From Sinorhizobium americanum (lineage in GTDB: Bacteria; Pseudomonadota; Alphaproteobacteria; Rhizobiales; Rhizobiaceae), in assembly GCF_001651855.1 (NCBI RefSeq), contig NZ_LNQC01000049.1, positions 186,001 to 250,000 on the forward strand: a stretch of DNA of 64,000 nt, written 5' to 3'. Under the pieces are notes generated by a model. It ran no database searches and was not told where the DNA came from. It saw nothing but the letters and a program-made list of their open reading frames with translations. Made by a program: the position numbers and the translations under genes. Below are positions 9,925-18,598 of the stretch, one piece after another (position 1 is the stretch's first letter; every line of letters begins with the position of its first letter).

Positions 9925-11079
9925 GTGAGAGGAAATGCCAGCACATCGCGTGCGCTGAACCGACGATTGATCCTGAACCTGCTGCGCAGTCGCGGTCCGA
10001 TTTCGCGCGCCGAGATGGCCCACTTGACGGGCCTCAGCCCTGCCGCAGTCACATTCGTCGTGGCGGAACTGATGGAAGAAGCGCTTCTCGTCGAACGCGA
10101 GGCCGTATCCGGCGCCACCGGCAGGCGGCCCGTTCCTGTCGACATCAATTATGAAGCGCATCTTGCTTTCGGCTTCAAGCTCAACAGATACAGCATCAAT
10201 TGCGTCCTGACCGACCTCGCCACGACCCCCTTGGCCTTGCTAGACGCGGAGGTCGCCGATACGAGGCCAGAGGGAATGATCGAAACGATTGCCGCGACGA
10301 TTCCGAAACTGCTCGCACAGGCCGATCGACAGGAAAGCGAAATCATGGGTATCGGCGTCTCGATCCCCGGCGAAATCGATCCGACGACGGGCATGTGCAT
10401 CCAGAGTCCTCGCTTCGGCTGGAAGGATCTGCCGTTCGCCGAGCTGCTCGCCGAACGGGTCCATGTTCCGGTATGGATCGATGACGATGTGAACGCGTTC
10501 GCAGTGGCCCAGAAACTCTTCGGCGTCGGCCGCGATCACGCGAACTTTGCGGCGCTGGCGATCGGCGCCGGCATCGGCTGCTCGCTTGTGATCAAGGGCG
10601 AGATCTATCATGGCAGCCACAGCGCCGCCGGCAAGATGGGGCATATCACTTCGGTTCCGAATGGCCGCCTGTGCGAATGCGGTCGGAAGGGATGCCTGAT
10701 GGCGCATGCGGCCGAGCCGTTCATGCTCGACGAATGGCAAAACCGGACCGGCTCCGCGATCAGCCGCGACGCCTTCGCCAGCTCTGTCGAACAAAGAGAC
10801 GACCTGGCGCTTTCCATCCTTTCGGACTGCGGATCGCGGATCGGGCGACACCTGGCGGACATGGTCAACCTGTTCGACCCGGAGATCATCGTGGTGGGCG
10901 GGGAAGCCGTACAGTTCGGCGAGGCGCTGCTTGCCCCGATCCGCAAAACCATGGAGGCGTTCGCATTCTTCACCAGGCCGGAACTCGTCGCCGATTGGGT
11001 CCCGAGTTCCTGGGCCAGGGGGGCGGCCGCACTCGCGACGCAGAGGATTTTCGACTTCGAGCGCTCGCCGAGCGGCTGA
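9925..11079 (+). CDS. ROK-family transcriptional repressor
   Basis: A 384-residue NagC/XylR-type regulator. An N-terminal winged helix (about residues 8-60, with ISRAEMAHLTGLSPAAVTFVV) is fused to a ROK sugar-kinase-like domain. That domain contains the phosphate-binding segment AIGAGIGCSLVIKGE and the zinc-binding cluster CECGRKGC. Translation begins at a GTG at 9925, because the nearby ATG at 9914 runs straight into a stop. These proteins usually repress a neighbouring sugar operon until the free sugar binds the ROK domain. It is divergent from the binding protein-permease-ATPase-GH42 operon, which is therefore the likely target, with galactose or the galactoside as candidate inducer. The 127 bases after its stop hold nothing I can name. 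Confidence 0.9.
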   Translation: MRGNASTSRALNRRLILNLLRSRGPISRAEMAHLTGLSPAAVTFVVAELMEEALLVEREAVSGATGRRPVPVDINYEAHLAFGFKLNRYSINCVLTDLATTPLALLDAEVADTRPEGMIETIAATIPKLLAQADRQESEIMGIGVSIPGEIDPTTGMCIQSPRFGWKDLPFAELLAERVHVPVWIDDDVNAFAVAQKLFGVGRDHANFAALAIGAGIGCSLVIKGEIYHGSHSAAGKMGHITSVPNGRLCECGRKGCLMAHAAEPFMLDEWQNRTGSAISRDAFASSVEQRDDLALSILSDCGSRIGRHLADMVNLFDPEIIVVGGEAVQFGEALLAPIRKTMEAFAFFTRPELVADWVPSSWARGAAALATQRIFDFERSPSG

Positions 11080-11206
11080 CGCACGGGGTCGGCCGAAAGC
11101 AGTGTCGTTTCTTCAGGTGCAGAGCTTCACGCCAGCGACCGCTGCGTTCGGCTCAGCGAGGCAGCGCGCCGCGCCTGGGAGCCGTTCGCACCGGTCCGGA
11201 TATACG

Positions 11207-11962
11207 CTAAGCGACCGCCTGTGCGCCGGTGATCTCGACGAGCGAACCGCACATGAAGGCGGCTTCGTCGGAGGCAAGGAAGGCGACGAGGGCGGCGACC
11301 TCCTCCGGCTTTCCGATCCGGCCGAAGGGAACGAGCTTGTCGAGATCGGCAATCGTGCGTCCCGATCGCTTCACCCCCGCCTCCAGCATCGGCGTGTGGA
11401 TTTCACCGGGGCAGACGGCGTTGACGCGGATCTTGTGCGGCGCGTAGTCGCGGGCGAGGTTCTGGGTGAAGGCGGCGACCGCAGCCTTGGAGGTGTTGTA
11501 GGCGATGTGGTTCGGCGCCGGATGGAGACCCCATTGCGAGGCGGTGTTGACGATGACGCCGCCGCCCGCCTCGATCATGTGCGGGATCGCAGCGCGGCAA
11601 AGATAGAACATTGAATCGAGGTTGACCGCGAAGCTCGCGTGCCAGTCGTCGTCGGTCAGCGACAGGAGGTTGCCGCGCCGGTTGATGCCCGCATTGTTGA
11701 CGAGCATGTCGATGCGCTTCCTCTGGTCAAATGCTTCGGCAATCAGAGAGAAACAGGGCTCCCTTCGAGAAATGTCGGCCGCGACGGCAATGGCAGAACC
11801 TCCGGCTGAGATGATATCGGCAGCAACGGCGGCTGCCGCTTCGCCATTCACGTCGGAGACGACGACCAGCGCTCCCTCATCCGCCAGCCGTCGGGCTATG
11901 GCCGAACCGATGCCGCCGCCCCCGCCGGTAACGACCGCAACCTGACCTTCGAATCTTTGCAT
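11207..11962 (-). CDS. Short-chain dehydrogenase/reductase, last gene of the hydroxyproline-type operon
   Basis: A 251-residue classical SDR with the glycine-rich motif TGGGGGIG (12-19), NNAG at 89-92 and catalytic residues Ser142, Tyr155 and Lys159 (YNTSK). It should interconvert an alcohol and a ketone with NAD(P). Its start lies 17 bases after the stop of another SDR gene, and both are at the end of the eleven-gene minus-strand operon that begins at 21639. Nothing in the standard route from hydroxyproline to 2-oxoglutarate needs two SDRs, so its substrate may be a further hydroxylated or oxo-imino acid. That suggestion is inference; the sequence supports only the family. Confidence 0.82.
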   Translation of the reverse strand: MQRFEGQVAVVTGGGGGIGSAIARRLADEGALVVVSDVNGEAAAAVAADIISAGGSAIAVAADISRREPCFSLIAEAFDQRKRIDMLVNNAGINRRGNLLSLTDDDWHASFAVNLDSMFYLCRAAIPHMIEAGGGVIVNTASQWGLHPAPNHIAYNTSKAAVAAFTQNLARDYAPHKIRVNAVCPGEIHTPMLEAGVKRSGRTIADLDKLVPFGRIGKPEEVAALVAFLASDEAAFMCGSLVEITGAQAVA

Positions 11963-11979
11963 CTCTTGCTCCTTACGTC

Positions 11980-12741
11980 CTATCGAATGTAACTGCCGCC
12001 GTTGACGTCGAGCGTCGCGCCGTTCAGCGATCGCTGCGACGGCCTGAGCGCGAAGGCGACGAGTTCGGCGATTTCGGCGGCCTCAGCCATCTCGCCGATC
12101 GGTATGTCGGCAACGGCAGCCTTTTTGCCGACTTTCGCGATGAAGTCCTCGGCCATCTCCGTCCGCACCCAGCCGGGCGCGATCGCCAGTGTCACGACAC
12201 CGTCGGCGCCGAAGCTGCGGGCGATCGACTTCGTGAGGTTGACGAGCGCCGCCTTCGTCGCCGCATAGGGCATGGCATCGGCCGCATAGCCGCGCTGGCC
12301 GGCGCGGCTTGCCATGTTGACGATGCGGCCGCCGCCCTGCGCCCTGAAATGCGCAAGTGCCTGCTTGCAGAGATCGGCGGCGGCGAAGAAGTTCACCTGA
12401 AACTCCTTCTGCCAGGCTTGCCGCCACGCGTCGGGCTCGGCGTCGATCGTAATCTCGGTGCGAATCCCGGCATTGTTGACGAGCGCATGGATACGGCCCG
12501 CCGCTTCTTCTGCCCGGCGCCAGAGGTCGAATGCCCCCTCGGCCGCCGAAAGGTCCGCCTGAACGATCCACCCCTCGCCGGAAATACGCGCCAGCAGCGC
12601 TTCCGCTCCCGCTCGGTCGCGGCCGTAGTGGATGATCGGACGGGCGCCCTCTTCCGCCAGGCGCTCGACGATGGCCGCGCCGATGCCGCCGGAAGCGCCG
12701 GTGACGAGGACGGTCTGGCCCGATAGGGACTGGATGGACAT
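11980..12741 (-). CDS. Short-chain dehydrogenase/reductase in the hydroxyproline-type operon
   Basis: A 253-residue SDR with TGASGGIG (14-21), NNAG (89-92) and catalytic Ser145, Tyr159 and Lys163 (YAATK). The C-terminus LDVNGGSYIR is ordinary for the family. The start at 12741 is supported by GAGGAGG upstream; a longer in-frame reading into the epimerase gene is an artefact. It follows the second proline-racemase-family gene by 10 bases and precedes another SDR by 17 bases, so all three are probably co-expressed. The two SDRs differ clearly from each other, so they are not a recent duplication. A role in oxidising or reducing a ring hydroxyl is possible but not shown. Confidence 0.82.
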   Translation of the reverse strand: MSIQSLSGQTVLVTGASGGIGAAIVERLAEEGARPIIHYGRDRAGAEALLARISGEGWIVQADLSAAEGAFDLWRRAEEAAGRIHALVNNAGIRTEITIDAEPDAWRQAWQKEFQVNFFAAADLCKQALAHFRAQGGGRIVNMASRAGQRGYAADAMPYAATKAALVNLTKSIARSFGADGVVTLAIAPGWVRTEMAEDFIAKVGKKAAVADIPIGEMAEAAEIAELVAFALRPSQRSLNGATLDVNGGSYIR

Positions 12742-12751
12742 TGTAGCCTCC

Positions 12752-13789
12752 TCAACCGAGCTGATCGACCTGCGGACCCCAGCTGTCGGAGAGCGCAAAG
12801 CCGCTCCTGAATGGATCCTCGTCCGAAATGCGGAGCTGTTCGCGGCCGTAGATCCAGCCGCGTCCGGTGATCCGCGGCAGCACGGCGGGACGTCCGCCGA
12901 CCTCGGTGACACCGATCGCTTCCGCCACGAACTCGCCGCCGATGATCGAGCGCGACCTGCGCCGATCGCCGACGGCAATCTCGCCGCGGGCGTAAAGTGT
13001 CGCGAGATTGGCCGAACTGCCGGTGCCGCAGGGGGAGCGATCGACGCGGCCGGGCTTCAGCGTCGTGCAGGTGCGCACCGCGCCGTCCGGCTCGCGCCCG
13101 CGAAACATCACATAGGCAATCTCGTCGACACCGCTCAGTTCCGGGTGTTTCACCGTCACCTGCTCGGAGATCTGCGACTTCAGCCCGATTCCCGCTTCGG
13201 CCAGATAACGTGCATTGGCCGGCGCAATCGCGCTTCCGACCTGATCGACATCGACGATCGCGTAATAGACGCCGCCGAAAGCGATATCGACCTTGATACG
13301 GCCCCAACGCGGCGTCTCGATCTCCCGGTCCAGCGCCTCGGCGAAACTCGGCACGTTGTCGAGGCTGACCGACAGGCAGCGGCCTCCCCGGCAGGTGGCG
13401 CGGGCGACGATCAGCCCGGCCGGTGTGTCGAGCCGCACGATCGTCTCCGGCTCCTGCATTGCGACGCGGCCGCTTTCAAGCAGGGCGGTGACGACGCAGA
13501 TGCAATTGCTGCCGGACATCGGATGGGCGCGGTCGGCCTGCAGGACGATAAAGCCGGCATCGGCGTCGGGCCGCGTCGGCGCGACGAGCAGATTGACCGA
13601 CATGGCGACGCTGGCGCGCGGCTCGAAGGTGACGAAGCGGCGGAGGCTGTCATCGACCTGGTTGATGTGGTTCATCTTGTCGAGCAGGGTGGCGCCGGGG
13701 ATTTCCGGCGCACCCCCGACGATCACCTTGCCGATCTCGCCCTGGCAATGGACCTCGAGGAGATCAAGCGAACGATCCCAGTTCATCAT
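12752..13789 (-). CDS. Proline racemase / hydroxyproline epimerase family protein (second paralog)
   Basis: A 345-residue member of the proline racemase superfamily. Two-base enzymes of this family use a residue in a MCGH-type motif and a Cys in DRSPCGTG. Here the first is Ser92 (MSGSN) and the second is Cys254, so the pair is Ser/Cys and not Cys/Cys (racemase/epimerase) or Cys/Thr (trans-3-hydroxyproline dehydratase). As I recall, Ser/Cys members have been reported to epimerise 3- and 4-hydroxyproline. The start overlaps the stop of the aldehyde dehydrogenase (ATGATGA); ATG 13789 or 13786 are both possible. A paralog with the same pair lies at 16570 in the same operon, so one copy may act on a different hydroxyproline isomer or derivative. 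Confidence 0.85.
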   Translation of the reverse strand: MMNWDRSLDLLEVHCQGEIGKVIVGGAPEIPGATLLDKMNHINQVDDSLRRFVTFEPRASVAMSVNLLVAPTRPDADAGFIVLQADRAHPMSGSNCICVVTALLESGRVAMQEPETIVRLDTPAGLIVARATCRGGRCLSVSLDNVPSFAEALDREIETPRWGRIKVDIAFGGVYYAIVDVDQVGSAIAPANARYLAEAGIGLKSQISEQVTVKHPELSGVDEIAYVMFRGREPDGAVRTCTTLKPGRVDRSPCGTGSSANLATLYARGEIAVGDRRRSRSIIGGEFVAEAIGVTEVGGRPAVLPRITGRGWIYGREQLRISDEDPFRSGFALSDSWGPQVDQLG

Positions 13790-15261
13790 TTGATGTACCA
13801 GCCCCACTTCTCGCCGGCAGCAAAGCGGGTGATCTGCTTCGTCTCGAGGTAGTTTTCGAGGCCCCAGCGACCGAGTTCGCGGCCGATGCCCGACTCCTTG
13901 TAGCCGCCCCAGGGCGCCTCGGTGAAGGTCGGCTGCGAGCAGTTGATCCAGACGATGCCGGCGCGGAAGGCGCTCGCGACCCGCTCGGCGCGGACATCGT
14001 CCTTCGACATCACCGCTGCGGCGAGACCGAAGCGGGAATCATTGGCAAGCTCGATCGCTTCCTCTTCGGTCGAGAACGGTTTGATGCAGACGACCGGCCC
14101 AAAAATCTCCTCGCGCCAGGCATCGCTCTCCAACGGCACGTCGGTCAGCACCGTCGGTTCGAGATAGTAGCCCGTGTCGAAGCCTTCCGGCCGCTTGCCA
14201 CCGCAGGCGACGGTCGCACCGGCGGCTTTCGCCGCCTCGATCGCCGCAACGACCTGTTCGTGCTGGCGCTTGGAGACCAGCGGTCCGAGCAGGACTCCGT
14301 CTTCGAGACCGTCACCGATCCTGATCTTCTTCGTTTCCTCGACAAGCCGCGCCAGCAGCTTGTCGTAGATGCCCTCCTGCACGAGGACTCGCGACGTCGC
14401 CGAGCAGACCTGGCCCTGGTTCCAGAAGATGCCGAACATGATCCATTCGACCGCCTCGTCGATATCGGCATCGTCGAAGACGACGAAGGGCGACTTGCCG
14501 CCGAGTTCGAGGCTGACGCGCTTGATGTCGCGGGCCGCCGCCGCCATGATCTTCGAACCGACCGGCCCGGAGCCGGTAAAGGCAAGCTTGTCGACTTGCC
14601 TGTGGTCGATGATCGCCTGGCCGGCGACCGATCCGGAGCCGGTGACGATGTTGAGGACGCCCGGCGGCAGGCCCGCGTCATCGGCGAGCGCGGCAAGTTC
14701 GAGCGCCGTCAGCGAGGTGACCTCGGCCGGCTTCAGCACGACCGTGCAGCCGGCGGCAAGCGCCGGCGCGACTTTCCAGGCCGCCATCAGCAGCGGATAA
14801 TTCCAGGGAATGATCGCGCCGGCGACACCGATCGGCTCCTTGACCGCCTTGGAGGTGAAGCGGGCGTCGGCAAGCGCGATCGGCTCTTCCGGATTGTTGT
14901 CGAGCTGTTCGGCAAGCCCCGCATAGAAGTCGAAGCAGCCGGCCGCGTCGGCGACATCCCAATCGGCTTCGGGAAACGGCTTGCCGTTGTCGATCACCTC
15001 GAGACGGGCGATCTCCGCCTGCCGGGCGCGGATGCCCTCGGCAATGGCGCGCAGGTATTTTGCTCTCTGTGCGCCCGAAAGCTTCGGCCAGCCGTCCTTG
15101 TCGAAGGCGCGGCGTGCCGCCTTCACGGCGAGATCGACGTCTTCCGCCGTTGCAGCCGCGATCTGGTGAATCACTTCTTCCGTCGCCGGATTGACGACGT
15201 CGAACGTCCTGCCGTTCGCGGCCGGCGTCCATTTTCCATCGATATAGAGTTCGCTGCGCAT
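13786..15261 (-). CDS. Aldehyde dehydrogenase, probably 2-oxoglutarate semialdehyde dehydrogenase (HypH role)
   Basis: A 491-residue NAD(P)-dependent aldehyde dehydrogenase. Asn154 lies in PWNYP, the general base is Glu252 in LELGGKSP, and the nucleophile is Cys286 in GQVCSA. In hydroxyproline breakdown the last step oxidises 2-oxoglutarate semialdehyde to 2-oxoglutarate, and this gene sits with the deaminase, epimerase and oxidase of that route. The sequence itself looks close to betaine-aldehyde dehydrogenases (WGGYKESGIGRELG near the C-terminus), so a related aldehyde cannot be excluded. I chose 15261 as start because GGAG is six bases upstream; ATG 15273 is the alternative. The C-terminus overlaps the start of the second epimerase-family gene by 4 bases. 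Confidence 0.88.
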   Translation of the reverse strand: MRSELYIDGKWTPAANGRTFDVVNPATEEVIHQIAAATAEDVDLAVKAARRAFDKDGWPKLSGAQRAKYLRAIAEGIRARQAEIARLEVIDNGKPFPEADWDVADAAGCFDFYAGLAEQLDNNPEEPIALADARFTSKAVKEPIGVAGAIIPWNYPLLMAAWKVAPALAAGCTVVLKPAEVTSLTALELAALADDAGLPPGVLNIVTGSGSVAGQAIIDHRQVDKLAFTGSGPVGSKIMAAAARDIKRVSLELGGKSPFVVFDDADIDEAVEWIMFGIFWNQGQVCSATSRVLVQEGIYDKLLARLVEETKKIRIGDGLEDGVLLGPLVSKRQHEQVVAAIEAAKAAGATVACGGKRPEGFDTGYYLEPTVLTDVPLESDAWREEIFGPVVCIKPFSTEEEAIELANDSRFGLAAAVMSKDDVRAERVASAFRAGIVWINCSQPTFTEAPWGGYKESGIGRELGRWGLENYLETKQITRFAAGEKWGWYIK

Positions 15262-15291
15262 TGTTCGCTCCATTGTTTCCCGCGCTCGCCG

Positions 15292-16539
15292 TCAGAACCG
15301 GTCGACGCGGTATGGTTTGAGATCGACCGGCGGCTCAGCGCCCGTCACGAGATCGGCGATCAGCCGTCCGGTCGTCGCCGCATAGGTAAGGCCCAGATGC
15401 CCATGGCCGGTGGCGTAGAAGATGCCGCGGTGTTTCGCGGAAGGGCCGATGATCGGCACCGTATCGGGAAGCGCCGGCCGGTGGCCCATCCACTCCGTCG
15501 CCTTCTCGGCCCGCAGATCCGGCAGCGCCTCGCGCGCCCGCTTGACCAGCACTTTCGCCCGCCGGTAGTCAGGCGCCGCCTCGAGACCGGCCATCTCAAC
15601 CGTGCCGCCGACGCGAATGCCGCCGGCCGTCGGCGTCACCATGAAGGCGCGCGCCGGCCAGATGATCGAGTGGCGCATCGAGATTCCCGGCGCCATGATC
15701 TGGGTGTGGTAGCCACGCTCGGTCTCGAGCGGGACCGGTTCGCCGAGAAGCCGCGCCAGCTTGCCGGTATAGGCGCCGGCTGCGAGCACGACTCGAGAGG
15801 CAGCAACCGAACGGCCATCCTTCAGGCGGACGGCTTTGACGCGATCGCCACTATCAAAACCCGCGACCTCGCCCTGCTCGATCCTGCCTCCGAGAGCGAG
15901 AAACTTTTCGCGCAGTTTCAGGAGCAGCTTGTAGGGGTCGCGGATCGAGCGGTTGTCGGGAAACAGCACCGCCTTCCCAATCTTCGTCGTTAATGCTGGT
16001 TCGAGATCACGGATGGCATTACCGCCGAGGACTTCGTGGCGGAAGCCGAAGCGCTCGAGAACCGCGATATGCTCGCGGTCAGCCCTGAACTCGGCCTCGT
16101 CCGCATAGAGGCTCAGGCAGCCCTCCTCGGTCAGCATGTCCGTCAGTTCCGCCGCCTGCAGCAGCGGCATCAGATCTTCGTAGACACGACGGCAAAGCAC
16201 GGCGCCTGCCGCCTCCAGCTCTTTCACCCGCGACGGGCGGCTTGCTTCGAGAAACCGAAGGAACCACGGCGTGAGCTTCGGCAGATAGGAGGGGCGGATA
16301 CGCACCGGCCCTTCAGGATCGACCAGCCATTTCGGCATTTGCGCCCAGACCGAAGGGCGCGAGGCCGGCATGAATTCGGTGACGGCGATCGATGCCATGT
16401 TGCCGTAGGAGGCGCCCTTGCCGTCCGGATTCCGCTCGACGAGCACGGCGCCCTTCCCGCGGCGTTGCAGCTCGTAGGCGATTGTGGTGCCGATAATACC
16501 GGCGCCGACGACAACGACAGGACCTTCGTTATTGCTCAT
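15292..16539 (-). CDS. hypO: FAD-dependent D-amino acid dehydrogenase, DadA/HypO type
   Basis: A 415-residue DAO-family flavoprotein. The N-terminal dinucleotide-binding motif is GAGIIG (12-17) with the acidic end VER, and GHGHLGLT near the C-terminus closes the FAD site. In the hydroxyproline route this enzyme oxidises cis-4-hydroxy-D-proline, made by the epimerase, to 1-pyrroline-4-hydroxy-2-carboxylate, passing electrons to the respiratory chain. Homologs also oxidise D-proline and other D-amino acids. The gene lies 30 bases downstream of hypE and just upstream of the aldehyde dehydrogenase, exactly where the pathway needs it. Family certain; naming rests on the neighbours. Confidence 0.88.
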   Translation of the reverse strand: MSNNEGPVVVVGAGIIGTTIAYELQRRGKGAVLVERNPDGKGASYGNMASIAVTEFMPASRPSVWAQMPKWLVDPEGPVRIRPSYLPKLTPWFLRFLEASRPSRVKELEAAGAVLCRRVYEDLMPLLQAAELTDMLTEEGCLSLYADEAEFRADREHIAVLERFGFRHEVLGGNAIRDLEPALTTKIGKAVLFPDNRSIRDPYKLLLKLREKFLALGGRIEQGEVAGFDSGDRVKAVRLKDGRSVAASRVVLAAGAYTGKLARLLGEPVPLETERGYHTQIMAPGISMRHSIIWPARAFMVTPTAGGIRVGGTVEMAGLEAAPDYRRAKVLVKRAREALPDLRAEKATEWMGHRPALPDTVPIIGPSAKHRGIFYATGHGHLGLTYAATTGRLIADLVTGAEPPVDLKPYRVDRF

Positions 16540-16569
16540 CTTTTATCTTTTCTCGATGTGCTGCTGCAT

Positions 16570-17604
16570 TTAAACCGTGGTCATCCAGGTGTCGGCCATC
16601 GTGAAGCCCTCCGGATAGGGATCGGTCGGGTCCATGCCCATCTGGTAGAGACCGGTGATCCAGGCCTGGCCGGCGATCGCCGGTATCACCGCGTCGTACG
16701 CCCCGACCTTCGTCAGTCCGTCGATTGTGCAGGTGAAGCGGCTGCCGGTGATCGACTCGTGAATGAGCGTTTCGCCGGGTTGGATAAGCCCTTTCTTATG
16801 CAACAGCGCCAGCCGCGCCGACGAGCCTGTGCCGCAGGGCGAGCGGTCGCAGCGCCCCGGCGAGACGACGACGCAGTTCCTCGCGATAAGCTGGCCATTC
16901 TCCCGCCGCAGCGGTCCCATGAACTCGGTGTTGGTGATCCCCGGAATGGCCGGGTTCTCGGGATGCTCGACGGTGAGCTGCTCGGCGGCCGCGAATTTGA
17001 GCTTCTGGCCGATTTCGCAGAGCTCGCGGGCTTCCGAGGGATCGATCGAGATGCCGAGGTCGGCGGCGTCGACCATGGTGTAGGTCATGCCGCCATAGAC
17101 GATGTCGACCCGAACGGTCCCGAGGCCTGCGACTTCGATCTTGGCGTCGACATGGTAGCAGAAGGCTGGCTGGTTCACGAGCCGGACGCTCGTCACCTTG
17201 CCGTCCCTGCATTCGCAGCGCACCCTGATCAGGCCTGCTGGAGACTCGAGCGTCAATTGAGTGACCGGCTCCTGCATCGGCAGGATTCCGGTCTCGAGCA
17301 GCACCGTCGCCACGCACATCGTGTTCGAACCGGACATCGCCGGATATTCGGTCGTCTCCAGGATCACATAGCCCATGTCGGCTTCGGGGTGATTGGAGGG
17401 GAGCACGATATTGGCATTGTGCCAGACCGCCCCGCGCGGCTCGAACAGCACCATCTTGCGGATGCCGTCCATGTGGGTTTCGAGATGAACCCGCTTGTCG
17501 AACATGGTCTCGCCGGGAACCTGGCCAACGCCGCCGACGATCACCTTGCCGCTTTCGCCTTCGGCATGGCAATCGACGACCGAAAGGACCTTGCTGAAGC
17601 GCAT
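16570..17604 (-). CDS. hypE: 4-hydroxyproline 2-epimerase
   Basis: A 344-residue proline-racemase-superfamily enzyme, likely to convert trans-4-hydroxy-L-proline to cis-4-hydroxy-D-proline without cofactor. The first catalytic position is Ser91 (MSGSN) where classical racemases have Cys; the second is Cys257 (CDRSPCGTG). N-terminal DCHAEGESGKVIVGG is the family signature. It lies between the DapA-like deaminase and the D-amino acid dehydrogenase, which is the strongest evidence for the hydroxyproline role. The neighbouring paralog at 12752 shares the Ser/Cys pair, so I cannot tell from sequence which copy is the main 4-hydroxyproline enzyme. A strong hairpin precedes its start. Confidence 0.87.
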   Translation of the reverse strand: MRFSKVLSVVDCHAEGESGKVIVGGVGQVPGETMFDKRVHLETHMDGIRKMVLFEPRGAVWHNANIVLPSNHPEADMGYVILETTEYPAMSGSNTMCVATVLLETGILPMQEPVTQLTLESPAGLIRVRCECRDGKVTSVRLVNQPAFCYHVDAKIEVAGLGTVRVDIVYGGMTYTMVDAADLGISIDPSEARELCEIGQKLKFAAAEQLTVEHPENPAIPGITNTEFMGPLRRENGQLIARNCVVVSPGRCDRSPCGTGSSARLALLHKKGLIQPGETLIHESITGSRFTCTIDGLTKVGAYDAVIPAIAGQAWITGLYQMGMDPTDPYPEGFTMADTWMTTV

Positions 17605-17641
17605 CTCTCTAGCTCCAAAGCCGCGGAAAAGTTGTCGAGGA

Positions 17642-17677
17642 GCCGCTTCCCTGATTGTCGAACGGCCGGGAAGCGGC
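17642..17677 (-). terminator. Hairpin between the deaminase and epimerase genes
   Basis: GCCGCTTCCC (17642-17651) pairs perfectly with GGGAAGCGGC (17668-17677). There is no U-tract, so partial termination or mRNA processing and stabilisation inside the operon is more likely than full termination. It separates the transporter-hypD segment from the downstream enzymes. Confidence 0.5.
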
Positions 17678-17691
17678 GCTTCGACTGGCGA

Positions 17692-18570
17692 TTACCAGTT
17701 CAGGATCGGCTCCATGGCGGCGCGGAACTCGGCCTTCTCATCGTCGGTCAGCGGTCCGAGCGGCGCGCGGCACTCACCGACGGGCAAGCCCTGAAGCTCG
17801 CAGCCATACTTGATCTTCTGCACGAACTTGCCGCTTTCGAGGATGTTCATCGCCCGGTAGAGCGTCTTCATCTGCGCCCGAGCCTTGTCGAGATCGCCGG
17901 AACGGAAGGTGCGGTCCAGGTCGCAGCAGGCCTTGGCCATGCAGTTCGACGGCCCGCAGATCCAGGAATCGGCGCCCCAGAACATGAAGTCGAGCGCGAT
18001 GTCATCCGAGCCGGACACCAGCTGGATGCGGCCTTCGTAGCGGCTGGCGATGTCGACCGCGCGCTGCAGAACGCCCGAGCTTTCCTTGATGCCGATGACG
18101 CGCGGATTGTCGGCGAAATGGTCCATCAGCTCGAAGCTGATGTCCGAACCATCCTTGGCCGGATAGGAATAGAGGACGAGGTTCACGTCCACGGCATTAA
18201 GCACGGTCTCATAGTGCCGGATCAGTTCGGCTTGCGTCGGGCGGGTGTAGAAGGGCGGTGCGAGCAGCACAGTGTCATAGCCGATTTCCTTGGCGATCGC
18301 CGTCTGCTCGATGACTTCGCGGGTGGCGGGGGCATTGGTGCCGGCGATCAGAATTTCGCCCGGCTTGGTGAAGTCCTTGACGAATTGCAGCACGTCGCGA
18401 CGCTCTTGCGTGGACTGGCTGAAATACTCACCGGTCGAGCCGTTCGGAACCCAGCCGGTGACGCCGGCCTCGCGCAGATGGGCCAGCAGCTTTTCAAAGG
18501 CCTTGAAGTCGACCCTGTTGTTCGCGTCGAACGGGGTGACGAGGGCGGGCATGACGCCAGAGAGTTTCAT
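17692..18570 (-). CDS. hypD: DapA-family pyrroline-4-hydroxy-2-carboxylate deaminase
   Basis: A 292-residue class I aldolase-fold protein of the dihydrodipicolinate synthase/N-acetylneuraminate lyase family. Lys162 in IGIKESSG is the Schiff-base lysine, GSTGE at 44-48 is the carboxylate-binding motif, and Tyr136 sits in LYSYPA. In hydroxyproline catabolism this family member deaminates and dehydrates 1-pyrroline-4-hydroxy-2-carboxylate to 2-oxoglutarate semialdehyde and ammonia. The start at 18570 has GGAG and AACCTCC nearby; an upstream in-frame extension is intergenic sequence. It follows the second permease by 28 bases. Other DapA-like reactions (keto-acid aldolases) are possible, but the pathway context is consistent. 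Confidence 0.88.
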   Translation of the reverse strand: MKLSGVMPALVTPFDANNRVDFKAFEKLLAHLREAGVTGWVPNGSTGEYFSQSTQERRDVLQFVKDFTKPGEILIAGTNAPATREVIEQTAIAKEIGYDTVLLAPPFYTRPTQAELIRHYETVLNAVDVNLVLYSYPAKDGSDISFELMDHFADNPRVIGIKESSGVLQRAVDIASRYEGRIQLVSGSDDIALDFMFWGADSWICGPSNCMAKACCDLDRTFRSGDLDKARAQMKTLYRAMNILESGKFVQKIKYGCELQGLPVGECRAPLGPLTDDEKAEFRAAMEPILNW

Positions 18571-18598
18571 GGAGGTTCTCCTTTCGAAAGAATTCGGT

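Noticed and set aside
13786-15261. Aldehyde dehydrogenase as a betaine-aldehyde dehydrogenase of a choline operon
   Set aside because: No betA, betC or choline transporter is nearby; hydroxyproline genes surround it, so the semialdehyde role is preferred, though the sequence resembles BADH.
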